Shown here piece by piece: positions 24,416 to 33,637 of a DNA stretch of 64,000 nt (positions within the stretch are counted from its first letter, which is position 1; every line of letters begins with the position of its first letter). The notes under the pieces are model-generated. The model was not told the origin of the DNA. It ran no database searches and was given only the letters and a program-made list of their open reading frames with translations. A program made the translations under genes and the position numbers. The stretch is taken from the NCBI GenBank assembly GCA_950097015.1, contig CATNEN010000007.1:10851001-10915000 (forward strand), read 5' to 3'. This DNA comes from Macrostomum hystrix. Taxonomy: Eukaryota > Platyhelminthes > Macrostomidae.

Positions 24416-25167
24416 TGCGAGCTGCGGGCAGGCGGAGGAAGATCGGCTAGTTGATGTCGGTTTTAAATTTCGGATATCTAGCTGTCAGACAAAGGCTTCC
24501 CAGTTTCCCCCTGAAGTTCAGGCCAGCTTCTACGAAACTTGAGCACTGGTTGCTGCTCAAAGTACCAGTAACCAGGAAGACAGTCAGTGACACAAATAAA
24601 ACGCTTAAATACTACAAGATAAGAGAATCAGTCACGTTTATTGCACAGGGGTCATAGGTACCGGTTGATATGTATAAGAATGCGAGTTCAGATTCGCTAC
24701 GCGTGGCTATAGCGGTGTAGAATAATTCATAGGATTTTTGTTTAAACGAATGAAATGCAGGCCCATTCAGTAGGGTAAACTCTGCCCAAACGCACTGTAG
24801 CACCAGGGCGCATTGGGGAATACGGGGGTCAGCTGTTCGCGCAGACAAAATTATTGTCATAACAAGGCAGACTAATCGGTACCTGAACTAATAACTGTTA
24901 GTTACTCATAAAAGCAACTGTCACACGGTCAATAATATTGGCTGATACTTTAGGTCTGATTGAAAATCGCGCTTCTCAAAATAGCAAGTGAGAATTGTCG
25001 CATTGAAAGGTTTGTGACGCGCACATGACATGCACAGAAAAATAGTTTGAAAAGTGTAGCAAATGCGTTAAACACTACTTAAGAGTAGACAAACTAGAAT
25101 GCACAGATGAGTCTTTATGCACAGTGGGATAGGGATAAAAGGCTCCCCAGTCTAGACTGAGCGCAGT
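24416..25167. other. Intergenic region between RAD51AP1 and anamorsin
   Basis: AT-rich sequence holding the 3' flank of RAD51AP1 and the upstream region of anamorsin. No gene was seen. A CATAAA signal (reverse complement at about 25111-25116) lies about 50 bases past the RAD51AP1 stop and may serve polyadenylation. Confidence 0.35.
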
Positions 25168-26073
25168 TCAGGAACTGCCGGACATCCGGCCAATCGAGTG
25201 CAGTGGCGTGAGGCGCTGGTTGCGCGACAGGCCCAGGCGCAGACCCGGAGACGGCGTGGAGCCCAGCGGTCGCGCTGGCGTCGGTGCCGCCGGCGTTTTG
25301 GCAGTGGCGATGCCGCTGCTGCCGCCGACGGCGCGGGCCGGTGGAGTCCATGCGGTGGCGACGCGAATGTTTGATCGACCGACGGCCGACGAGGCTGCCT
25401 TGGCAGCTACAGGCGTTGCCTTAGAAACAACTGATGATGCCTTAGCAACGGCTGTGGGCGTCTTAGCAACAACCGGGGACGCCTTAGATGGTTTGGGCAC
25501 AACTGACGCAGCAGGCTCTGGCGCTGAAGTAGGCGAGGCAGAAGCGGTAGCGGAGGAAGCGGCTGCCCTGCCGAACTTTGGGCTGGTCGCATCATCGTCG
25601 TCGGCTGCTTCGCCAGCATCAGCGGAAGTCTCTGTTGGAGGAGCAGCAGCAGTCGCAGCTGCTTTTTTCTGTTGCCCAGCCGATGCCGACTTCTTCGGCG
25701 TGGCAGTGGTTTTGGCCTTCGCCGTTTTGGCGGTTGCCGCCGTCTTCTTGGCTTTCGTAGGCGTCGTGGATTTTTTCTTGCGCTTCGCAGCCGGCCCGCC
25801 AGCGGAGTCGCTGCCTGACGATGAATTGTCTTCGGCCTCACCTTCGTCTTCATTGTCCGAGGACGTGGCCTCGCCAACAAACGCGTGCTCATCGCTGTCA
25901 TCGTCGGCCTTCTTCTTGGACCGGGCGCTGCCGCTGCTGGCTGCCTTGCCGGCAGGGGCAGCGGCGGCCGCTGACTTCTTGGTTGTTCCGCTGCCTGTCA
26001 GGTCCTGGAATTCGTCGTCGCTGTCAGCAGCGTCGAATTTGGCGTAGTCCACCCGCTTGCGCTGCCGCGTCAT
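25168..26073 (-). CDS. RAD51AP1: RAD51-associated protein 1 (RAD51AP1)
   Basis: A single exon of 301 residues (human about 335-352). The N-terminus R-Q-R-K-R-V-D-Y-A-K-F-D then S-D-D-E-F matches human R-H-K-K-P-V-N-Y-S-Q-F-D then S-D-D-D-F. The C-terminus W-T-P-P-A then S-P-G-L-R-L-G-L-S-R and P-L-H matches human W-V-P-P-A then S-L-R-L-G-L-S-R and P-L-H; this is the RAD51-binding and DNA-binding segment. Between them lies low complexity: acidic serine clusters, K-K-T-A-A-T-A-K type basic repeats resembling a histone H1 tail, and A/P/V/K-rich sequence. The family stimulates RAD51 strand invasion in homologous recombination in the nucleus. The frame opens at 26100, but the ATG at 26073 is chosen because homology starts there and TCAGCAG precedes it. 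The ends are convincing; the middle is not alignable by eye. Confidence 0.87.
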   Translation of the reverse strand: MTRQRKRVDYAKFDAADSDDEFQDLTGSGTTKKSAAAAAPAGKAASSGSARSKKKADDDSDEHAFVGEATSSDNEDEGEAEDNSSSGSDSAGGPAAKRKKKSTTPTKAKKTAATAKTAKAKTTATPKKSASAGQQKKAAATAAAPPTETSADAGEAADDDDATSPKFGRAAASSATASASPTSAPEPAASVVPKPSKASPVVAKTPTAVAKASSVVSKATPVAAKAASSAVGRSNIRVATAWTPPARAVGGSSGIATAKTPAAPTPARPLGSTPSPGLRLGLSRNQRLTPLHSIGRMSGSS

Positions 26074-26689
26074 GACTGCTGAGCTGCGGCTCCGCTGCAC
26101 TGCAAAATTTGATTGACAGCAGCTGGTGCAGATGGTTGAGCACAGACAATCTGCCCAACTTGCGGATGGAGAGGATTATTTCTCTGCTCTAATTCCAACC
26201 TCTTATCGCAAATTGAATAATCACCAGCCTCTTGTCTAAATCCAAATCCCAAGCGCAAGTCCGAAGTGTCACTTGTCTCACTTACGAGGCCGCAGCAATG
26301 AGCAAAACTTGCAGGCCCGCGCCTCGTGTGCTGGACAAGATTAGAGAGTGCAGTGTGGCCCCGAGAATGCAGGCAAGTGGGCGCAGCCACAGATGTGCTG
26401 AACGGCTTGGCCCACTAGAACTGCTCTGCTTTCGGGGCGCACTGACCACCCCCACAGAACTGCAGAGCTGTCGCTTGTCTCACTTACGAGGTCGCCCCAA
26501 TTTGGCCTTCATATTCTGAAGACATTGTGCGCGACTCGTGTGCTGGACAAGCTTTGCTGTGGCCCGCGACAAACACTTGGCTGCTGCCAGGTCAACTGAG
26601 CCAAGGCTGCGACCTGGAGATACGCGACTGCGGGCCTCTTATTCAACACCCTGCCATTACCCACTCATGGCCAGCGATTGCCCACCCAT

Positions 26690-27058
26690 GGCCTGCCATT
26701 ACCCTATGCCTATGGCCTGCCATTACTCTATCCCTATGGCCTGCCACTACCCTATCCCTATGGCCTGCCATTACCCTATCCCTATGGCCTGCCATTACCC
26801 TATCCCTATGGCCTGCCATTACCCTATCCCTATGGCCTGCCATTACCCTATGCCTATGACCCGCCATTGCCCTATCCCTATGGCCTGCCATTACCCTATG
26901 CCTATGGCCTGCCATTACCCTATGCCTATGGCCTGCCATTACCCTATCCCTATGGCCTGCCATTACCCTATCCCTATGGCCTGCCATTACCCTATCCCTA
27001 TGGCCTGCCATTACCCTATCCCTATGGCCTGCCATTACCCTATCCCTATGGCCTGCGA
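26690..27058. repeat. Minisatellite, 24-bp unit, about 15 copies
   Basis: The unit CCTGCCATTACCCTATCCCT + ATGG varies at one site (TCCC or TGCC). Because 24 is divisible by three and the unit lacks stops, several frames on both strands stay open (P-Y-P-Y-G-L-P-L type peptides). It lies between RAD51AP1 and POLR3H and has no sign of being a gene. Confidence 0.95.
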
Positions 27059-27258
27059 TTAACCACCATTTAGCCTATCACCCCTGCCATTATAAGGATA
27101 TCTTAAGGATTCAATCCGCCATTCAACAGTTATGGCGGGTCAGTCAGATTTCTTGATCAATTCTCCAATTTGAAGCATGCTTGTACCTAGCATAGCTACT
27201 CTCAGTAGGCTCTTTTAAAAGAAATTAGGCAACTCAGGTAACATTAAAAGTACAGGAG

Positions 27259-27264
27259 TTTATT
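27259..27264 (-). terminator. Polyadenylation signal of POLR3H
   Basis: AATAAA on the minus strand, about 280 bases after the stop codon. Confidence 0.5.
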
Positions 27265-27403
27265 CTTATATATGAACAAAAATGCAGGCAATTCAACTTG
27301 CAGGAACAGGATAGTGCACAATCTCAAGCATTCAGTTCGACAATTGTGATTGAGGAACAGCAGGGTCAGAGCATGAAGGAAGTGGGTCTGACTCTGACAT
27401 ATA

Positions 27404-27545
27404 AGGGGTTGCAGGCTGGGTCAGGGGTTGCAGGCTGGGTCAGGGGTTGCAGGCTGGGTCAGGGTCAGCGCTGGCAGGCTGGGTCAGCGGTGGCAGATTG
27501 GCCCACTAGAACTGGCAGGCTGGGTCAGGGGTGACAGGCTGGGTC
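27404..27545. repeat. Short tandem array of GGTTGCAGGCTGGGTCAG units
   Basis: About 19-bp units, increasingly degenerate towards the POLR3H stop codon, which the array touches. Confidence 0.8.
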
Positions 27546-28336
27546 ACGCCTCGCTCCACCAGTCCAGCAGGCCGAGGCCGGGCTCGTTGACGCTGCCGAT
27601 AAGCGAATAGGGCGCCGCCCGAGCCGTCTCGTCAGCCGTGGCAACCAGTGCAGATTGGCCCGCCTGCGGCGGCTGCTGCTGCTGCTTGGCGGCGCCAGCG
27701 GGCAGGACGTCGCGCCAGAGCTCCTCGACAACGCGGAAGCGGAGCCTGTCACCACGCTCCATAGCTAGCTGGTGGGGCCCGGTCTCGGCGCCGGTGTCGT
27801 AGGACCAGACCCAGGCCGGCTCGCCCCTGGAGTTCTCAAACCTGGACGGGTGCTGCAGCTGGTCCGGTGGGATCAGGATGTCGTCGAAGAAGCCCAGACT
27901 GACGTGAACTCCGTCCGTGTCGCACTTGCGCACAGTGCCAACCAGCACCTCCTCCAGGCTGGGCCGGAACACCACGTAGCGGAAGTGCACCTGGCCAGGC
28001 AGGGGAGTGGATTCGATTATTCTGCTTAAAGTATTTAGCAAGAGTTTTTTGAATGCCGTCAGTTGCTCTACCCTCATGACCTAAAAGTCCCAATTGCCCT
28101 TCTTGACGCGAGCCTCACACAGTACCAACCTGGCTGTGCGACCTGGCATCGCCTGGAAAGACATGGGCCTCGTCCACCCGCAGGATGTCCCACAGGGCGC
28201 AGCAAAGGCCCACCTTGTGCAGCACCAGGTTGGACAGCTTCTCATTCAGCGCCTGCTCGTAGGCCTCTAAGCCAGGACTGCCGAACTTCTCAGGTGCCAG
28301 GGCCACAATGTCCTTCAGCTCGCACAGGACAAACAT
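27544..28336 (-). CDS. POLR3H: DNA-directed RNA polymerase III subunit RPC8 (POLR3H)
   Basis: Exon 1 is 28336-28130 and exon 2 is 27990-27544, with a 139-bp phase-0 intron; the product is 217 residues (human 204). Exon 1 starts M-F-V-L and holds V-G-L-C-C-A-L-W-D-I then H-V-F-P-G-D (human V-G-L-C-I-C-L-F-D-I then Y-V-F-P-G-D), the SHS2 (RPB7 N-terminal) fold. Exon 2 continues V-H-F-R-Y-V-V-F then G-V-H-V-S-L-G-F-F-D-D-I-L-I-P-P, the OB fold, and V-W-S-Y-D-T. It ends G-S-V-N-E-P-G-L-G-L-L-D-W-W (human G-S-I-S-E-P-G-L-G-L-L-S-W-W). With RPC9 the subunit forms the Pol III stalk that takes part in initiation of tRNA and 5S transcription in the nucleus. A glutamine run sits in the C-terminal linker. 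An ATG at 28077 inside the intron is not used. Confidence 0.95.
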
Positions 28337-29772
28337 TGGACTAATGCAACTGCAACTGCATGGCCAGTAAGCAGTTTAACTTTGATACAAGCTTAACAGC
28401 AGCTGGGCATAAAATTTCACTTGAAGTGCAAAAAGAGTTGAGACCTAATTTTTCCTATACCTGGTTAGTTTTAAGCCCACTATTCAGCTCTTTCTTTCCT
28501 AAGCTTAAGGTTTTTGACATATTAATTATATTGTACATTATTTTATACTTCATCAGGGTTGCTAAGGCCCACTATTTATCTGATAGAAACTAATTAATAC
28601 ATTAATATGAAAACCTGTTTCTTAACATTCAAAATGTGATGGTCAATTAGAAATTTAATTCTAGTCCATCCTAGCAAGACAATCATGTAACCTATCAAAT
28701 CAAAGCTATTTTGCGACATCCCTATAAAGGTAATAATAAGTTACCAAGTTACTATTTACTTACTGACCACTCTATATCGAAATAAAATTGAAATAGAAGC
28801 TAGCATTGGACTGATTAAAAACCAGAACTTTCAAAATTGATCACCTTTGAAATTAGTATTTATTACACAAACACATATTCATTTTTAAATAATATAGAAA
28901 AAAGCTTTTATTTTTTTGTTGTAAAGCAATTGCGTTAACAATGCTCACTTCAGGACACTTAACATACACTACACAAATGTATAATAAAGAAGTGGAGCTC
29001 ATTATTAAAAGTTTAGACTGCTTTTTACAACCCAGATGCAATACCCTTTCTGTTTCCATTGCCTCTGTATACTTTGTTTTGCTAATGAATTGTGTTACTT
29101 TCTATCTTGTCCCAACCATGGGTTTGAATATTGCATTTGTTTAATATGCAAAATTTTGAATAAAAAATGGCATAAAGCTCTCAGGCCATTTCTTTCTCAC
29201 CTACAATGCTCAGCTCAAGCATCCCCTATTTTCTAGGCAGTTAGTGACATTTAAAGCAATGTCATCAGTCTCATTGCAGCTTATATATATATAATTATTT
29301 ATTTATTTATAATACCAAGAGGGCTATTAGCAATGCCACATTATTAGGTGACACTAGACCTGCAGCCAGCAAGGAGACAATTCTGCCCATTTTGCTAAAT
29401 CCTAAGCACAGACACACACAGATACTATATGCAGGCACATGCTCACACAGGTTGGACAGGTTGTTCACATTGTAGCTTACATATACATGTTTCTGTTTGA
29501 ATTACATTTAAGAGAAATTAAAGGTAATTAAGGCCTAAAATGCTCTGTTTACTGGTTTTAATTTGTTGCCTGCAACTTTGAAATGCCACATTGGCTTTTT
29601 TAAACACAAAATGCTTTGGCTTTGATTTTATATTGAAAAAAAACAATTTAATACTTGGCTAATTCCATGAGATGATGGTCATTGTGTTGGTGTACATAAT
29701 TATCATTATTTGCAAATATGCCCAATATGCAAACATACCTAGATTTTTGTACAATTTCCTAGATGGTTTCCA
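28337..29772. other. AT-rich non-coding stretch
   Basis: No exon was recognised. It contains a TA-rich simple repeat at about 29283-29315. Open frames here are short and AT-rich with no domain. Confidence 0.4.
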
Positions 29773-29781
29773 ATTTGATAT

Positions 29782-30950
29782 GGCAGAGCTTATTCCCACG
29801 GTCCCATGCCAATAATTTCAATTTTATCCACACGGATCCGTGTGGATAATTTTCTGCTTATCCACACGGCAGCTTGTATGAATAGGTCTACAACTCTTTA
29901 TATATGCCGTGTTGTTAATTTCAATTTAATCCACGCAGTTCTGTTCTTTGAAACGAGGCCCTTTCGGGTTTGAATGTTTTGCTGAACCCTCGAGCCAATA
30001 GATTGACAAAGTTGCCAGAGTGTTACAACAGTGTTCTACATTTTGACCTACACATTAATTAACCGACATTAATGTCATCCTTTTTAATTTTTGTAATAAC
30101 AATTAATTTTTGTAATAACAACTTACTAAATCTTTTGTCATCGTTACATGTTTTCATTCAAATTGTATTGACTTAGAAAGTAAGAAGTCAATCATAGAAA
30201 ATCATACGAGTCAACCCAGCAGAATTCTAGTCAGCACCAAACTCGTCACACATATTATACATCATTGTTATTATTTAACACTATGCATTGATAGTGTACA
30301 CTATACACTATACTCTGAAGCAAAAGCCTTATGCTCAGAGAAGAATAGGTAGGGACTTGAAAGTAGACCTATTCATACAAGCTGCTATGCCGTGTGGATA
30401 AGCAGAAAATTATGGGTACAGATCTGTGTGGATAAAATTGAAATTATCGGCACGGGACCGTGGGGGTCCCAGGTCATTTCAGTGACAAGACATTTCAGTG
30501 ACAGTCATTTCGGTGACAGAATTGGTCAGTTTGGTGACAACTATTTTTGTGCCTAAATATGCTGAGAAAACAGCTTTCCACAATCCAGCAGCTGCTTAAA
30601 GCCTGCACTCGCCTTGTCAATCCAAAACTTGAAAAATGATTATTATACATATTTAATTAGGAACGAATAACTATTGAAACTATTGACTACTCATTAAATA
30701 ATTTACTAATTTAACACATTTAAAGTAAAACCCAGACTTAAACAGAGTGATGCAGTTTCTTATTATACTTTTAGCATTATTTAATTAATATTTTATATGT
30801 GTGCATAGTTAAAATGGAAGGCTGTTTTTTAGCATATTTAGGTGCAAAAATAGTTGTCACCAATCTGACCAATTGTGTCACTGAAATGACTGTCACCGAA
30901 ATGTCTTGTCACCGAAATGACCTGGGACCACCGTGGGAATAAACACTTCC
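29782..30950. mobile_element. Mutator-like (MULE) foldback element with 9-bp target duplication, interrupted
   Basis: The left end GGCAGAGCTTATTCCCACGG mirrors the right end, whose reverse complement is GGAAGTGTTTATTCCCACGG. The inverted similarity extends for about 100 bases or more, through CAATTTTATCC and CAGCTTGTATGAATAGG. The element is flanked by the 9-bp direct repeat ATTTGATAT at 29773-29781 and 30951-30959. A 9-bp duplication with long terminal inverted repeats is typical of Mutator-like elements. No transposase frame was seen, so it is non-autonomous. Its right arm is interrupted by a second element at 30465-30929. Confidence 0.75.
30465..30929. mobile_element. hAT-like non-autonomous element nested in the MULE
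   Basis: A 465-bp element with about 110-bp inverted ends starting GGTCCCAGGTCATTTC on both sides. It is flanked by a perfect 8-bp direct repeat ACCGTGGG at 30457-30464 and 30930-30937. Removing it and one duplication restores a continuous MULE terminus. The ends carry several copies of a subterminal word of type GTCATTTCGGTGACA in both polarities, possible transposase binding sites. Confidence 0.75.
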
Positions 30951-30959
30951 ATTTGATAT

Positions 30960-33637
30960 ATGAAATCAACTTCAATAGCTATCTCTAGAAATACAAGCAA
31001 AATATATGTGGACCTAGCATTAGCTATTTAAAACACAATAAAAATTCAAACATAATAAACCTAAAGCAAGAAGCACAACTCAATCTAAAAAACTATGTCA
31101 AAAATCAAATAGATAATCATCGTGTATCATTGTTAGGGCCTAACCTACTTTAGTCTATTCAATACCATTCAGTCTTTTTACTTTTCATTTTTAACTATCA
31201 CTAAATGAACAAGTAGGCCTATCTCATTTTATAAAAGGCTTTAACAGTGTTAATAAAATGTGTTGAATGAAGTGCATGAAAACAATATGAAAAGTGTAGA
31301 AAATATATGGAAAACTTTATGCTAAGGCCTAGCCGCCTATATAGTAGTCCCATCATATCCCGTCATAAATACATATCTATATCACAATAAAAAACAATGA
31401 TTCATTATTATAAAAACTGTATATGACTGAGTATACACATTCACAAACCAATATATTATGAGAGTAAAGAGTAACTAGAGTATTATAAGTAAGACTGTTC
31501 CCTAGAGCCTTTGACTAGGCCTAGCTATACTAGCTAGTAATGCCAGATTCTTAAGTAAGGCTTGTTTGCTGCTTACCTAATTATAATCCTAATCTATTGA
31601 CAGCTATAATTTGGAAGTGTAATACTGGGCTTATTAATAGACTTGGTCATAGGTATAGGACTAAGCCAATATTAAGCTACTCTATAGTAGATTGTGTAGC
31701 CTATGTCGGAAAATAATTATAAGATGTCTTAAAAACTTGATTAGCCAGACACTGTGGTAGCTAGCTTTTAAGTACTTCATTTCCATGACATGTAGCTACT
31801 GTTAGTATAATTATTAGCTAACTAATAAACAAAAATGTATATAAGATATCGGCCTAATTCCACAATTTCAGAAACATTTGATATAATATAAGACTAAAAA
31901 AATATCACGTCACTTCAAGAGCTCTATGATCTATCTGCTGTGATCAGCTTGTATTTCAAGCTTCTTAGCCTTTCTATTAACGGAGCTTCAATACGACAAT
32001 ATGTCGATGAATTATCGAATTAATTTGCTTTTGCCTTGAAAATATTTAGACAACATTACACCATGGACCACTAGAAGAAGTGGTCTTCTTGCATTACACC
32101 TTATCATTTTTTACGATTTCGACGCTTTATTATCGTGAGCATTGAGCATTTTGAAAAAATTGAAATCAGGATTCGAACCAAGGCAACTCCAGACGCGTTT
32201 CGCTCTTATTGGAGCTCATCAGTAGAGTCTATCCTAGCGATTTAGCCATTAGGCTATAGGCGCTTGTTCAAATCCAGCTTTCAATCTCAACATATCGTAA
32301 TCGATTCGGCAGCGCCCCGCAACTACTTTTTACGCACAGTAGGCCTATTTAAACAATAATAAAGAAATATTAGATAAATAAAACACACATTTTATACATT
32401 TTTTGTTTTCCGTTTGTCCTCGTGCGACGTGCGTTATGGATGAGAAAGGGAGAGCTCGAAATAACTTCTTCCGTGTTTAACATAAATTAACAAACAAAAT
32501 CTACTTATATAATCTTGAAATAAAAAAACTTAAAAACTATAAAGAAAGTGCACTATTATTAGCCGAGCTATAGTTAATTTGTTCTTTTATAAATAAATTA
32601 GAAGCCTCTTTTGTATAGGTGACATTTTTTACTTTGGATTTGCGATTTCTTTTTTATTGTACGGGTGGTATCAGTTACCAATATTCGACGAATAATATTG
32701 TTTCTTTTAGTTTTATTTTATTGGTTTAAAACAAAACACAAGCCGTCTTAGAACTTCGCAAAAAATCCTACACAAATAAGAAATTAGACTTATGAACTGT
32801 CATGTTCTTTAACTGAGTTTTTTGTATGCCTTGTTTGATATTTTACATGTTAAGTTTCTGTAATATATGCTTATTTTGTCTAACTGTAAACAACGCAAGT
32901 GTCTTGCGAAAAGACTCAAAGTGTTCAGGTGCAGTCGTGAATTTAACTACTGATCTTTATGTCGTGAGTTCAATGCTCTAACCCACTAGGCTAAAACCTA
33001 GCATTAGGTAAGGTAATTGAGGTGGAGTGCGGCAGCGCCCCACAGCGCATGGACTGAACGGTCGTTTCAGATGTGTCCCCAATAGTCGATAGTCAATAGT
33101 CAATAGTCGTCAGCTGCTTTTGTGGCTCAATGAGGGCATGTGTAATAAATTATTGAATTAGGAAGAAACATTTTAGTACGGTACAATTAGAGTCAACTGA
33201 ATTAAATTAAACACCAGAAAAATCTGAAATTATGGACAGCTGCTGAAAAAAAATATTGATAATTTGAATAGAAGATTCATAAGCATTCATAGAAGAATCA
33301 TGAATGCTTAGTAAAAAAGTTTTATATGTGCAGAAAAAGTAATTTCATAAAATTTTGCGTCTAGGTTTTAGTTTTTTATTGAAATTATGTATTATTTTTT
33401 ATTTATTAAATATTACAATACGCTAGTAAGTTTAGAATCGGGACAGCTAAAAGCGAAAACGCAGTGAAGTTTTAGTTTTCCCTAGAAAAATAAGGTTTTA
33501 AAAAAGATAATATAAGCTCGTATTAGGACAATGCAGGGTAATTTTTTTTCTATTGTATCTCATCCTGGAAAGGCCCTTATTATTAAGTAAAAAATTCTTC
33601 GTGAGATTTTGAAGCCTTATAAACGGTGTCAGATAAC
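30960..33637. other. AT-rich non-coding stretch before the F-box gene
   Basis: No exon was recognised apart from tRNA-like remnants at 32.16-32.26 kb and about 32.93-33.10 kb. The latter has TAGCCTAGTGGGTTAGAGC on the minus strand and shares GGACTGAA.. words with the SINE at 52.7 kb. The last bases before 33638 are the presumed promoter or 5' UTR of the F-box/WD40 gene. Confidence 0.35.
32165..32262 (-). repeat. tRNA-derived SINE head or tRNA pseudogene
   Basis: On the minus strand TAGCCTAATGGCTAAATCGC resembles a Pol III A box and GGTTCGAATCC is a near-perfect B box, about 75 bases apart. Acceptor-stem pairing is not evident, so it is more likely a SINE remnant than a functional tRNA. Confidence 0.4.

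Noticed and set aside
25208-26047. Plus-strand 279-codon alanine-rich frame
   Set aside because: Antisense shadow of RAD51AP1, whose two conserved ends are on the minus strand.
26538-27073. Open frames of Pro-Tyr-Pro-Tyr-Gly type on the plus strand and Ala-Gly-His-Arg type on the minus strand
   Set aside because: The 24-bp unit has no stop in several frames; there is no sequence outside the array to make a protein.
32165-32262. A functional tRNA gene
   Set aside because: A and B boxes are visible but no cloverleaf with a paired acceptor stem could be drawn; a SINE remnant is more likely.
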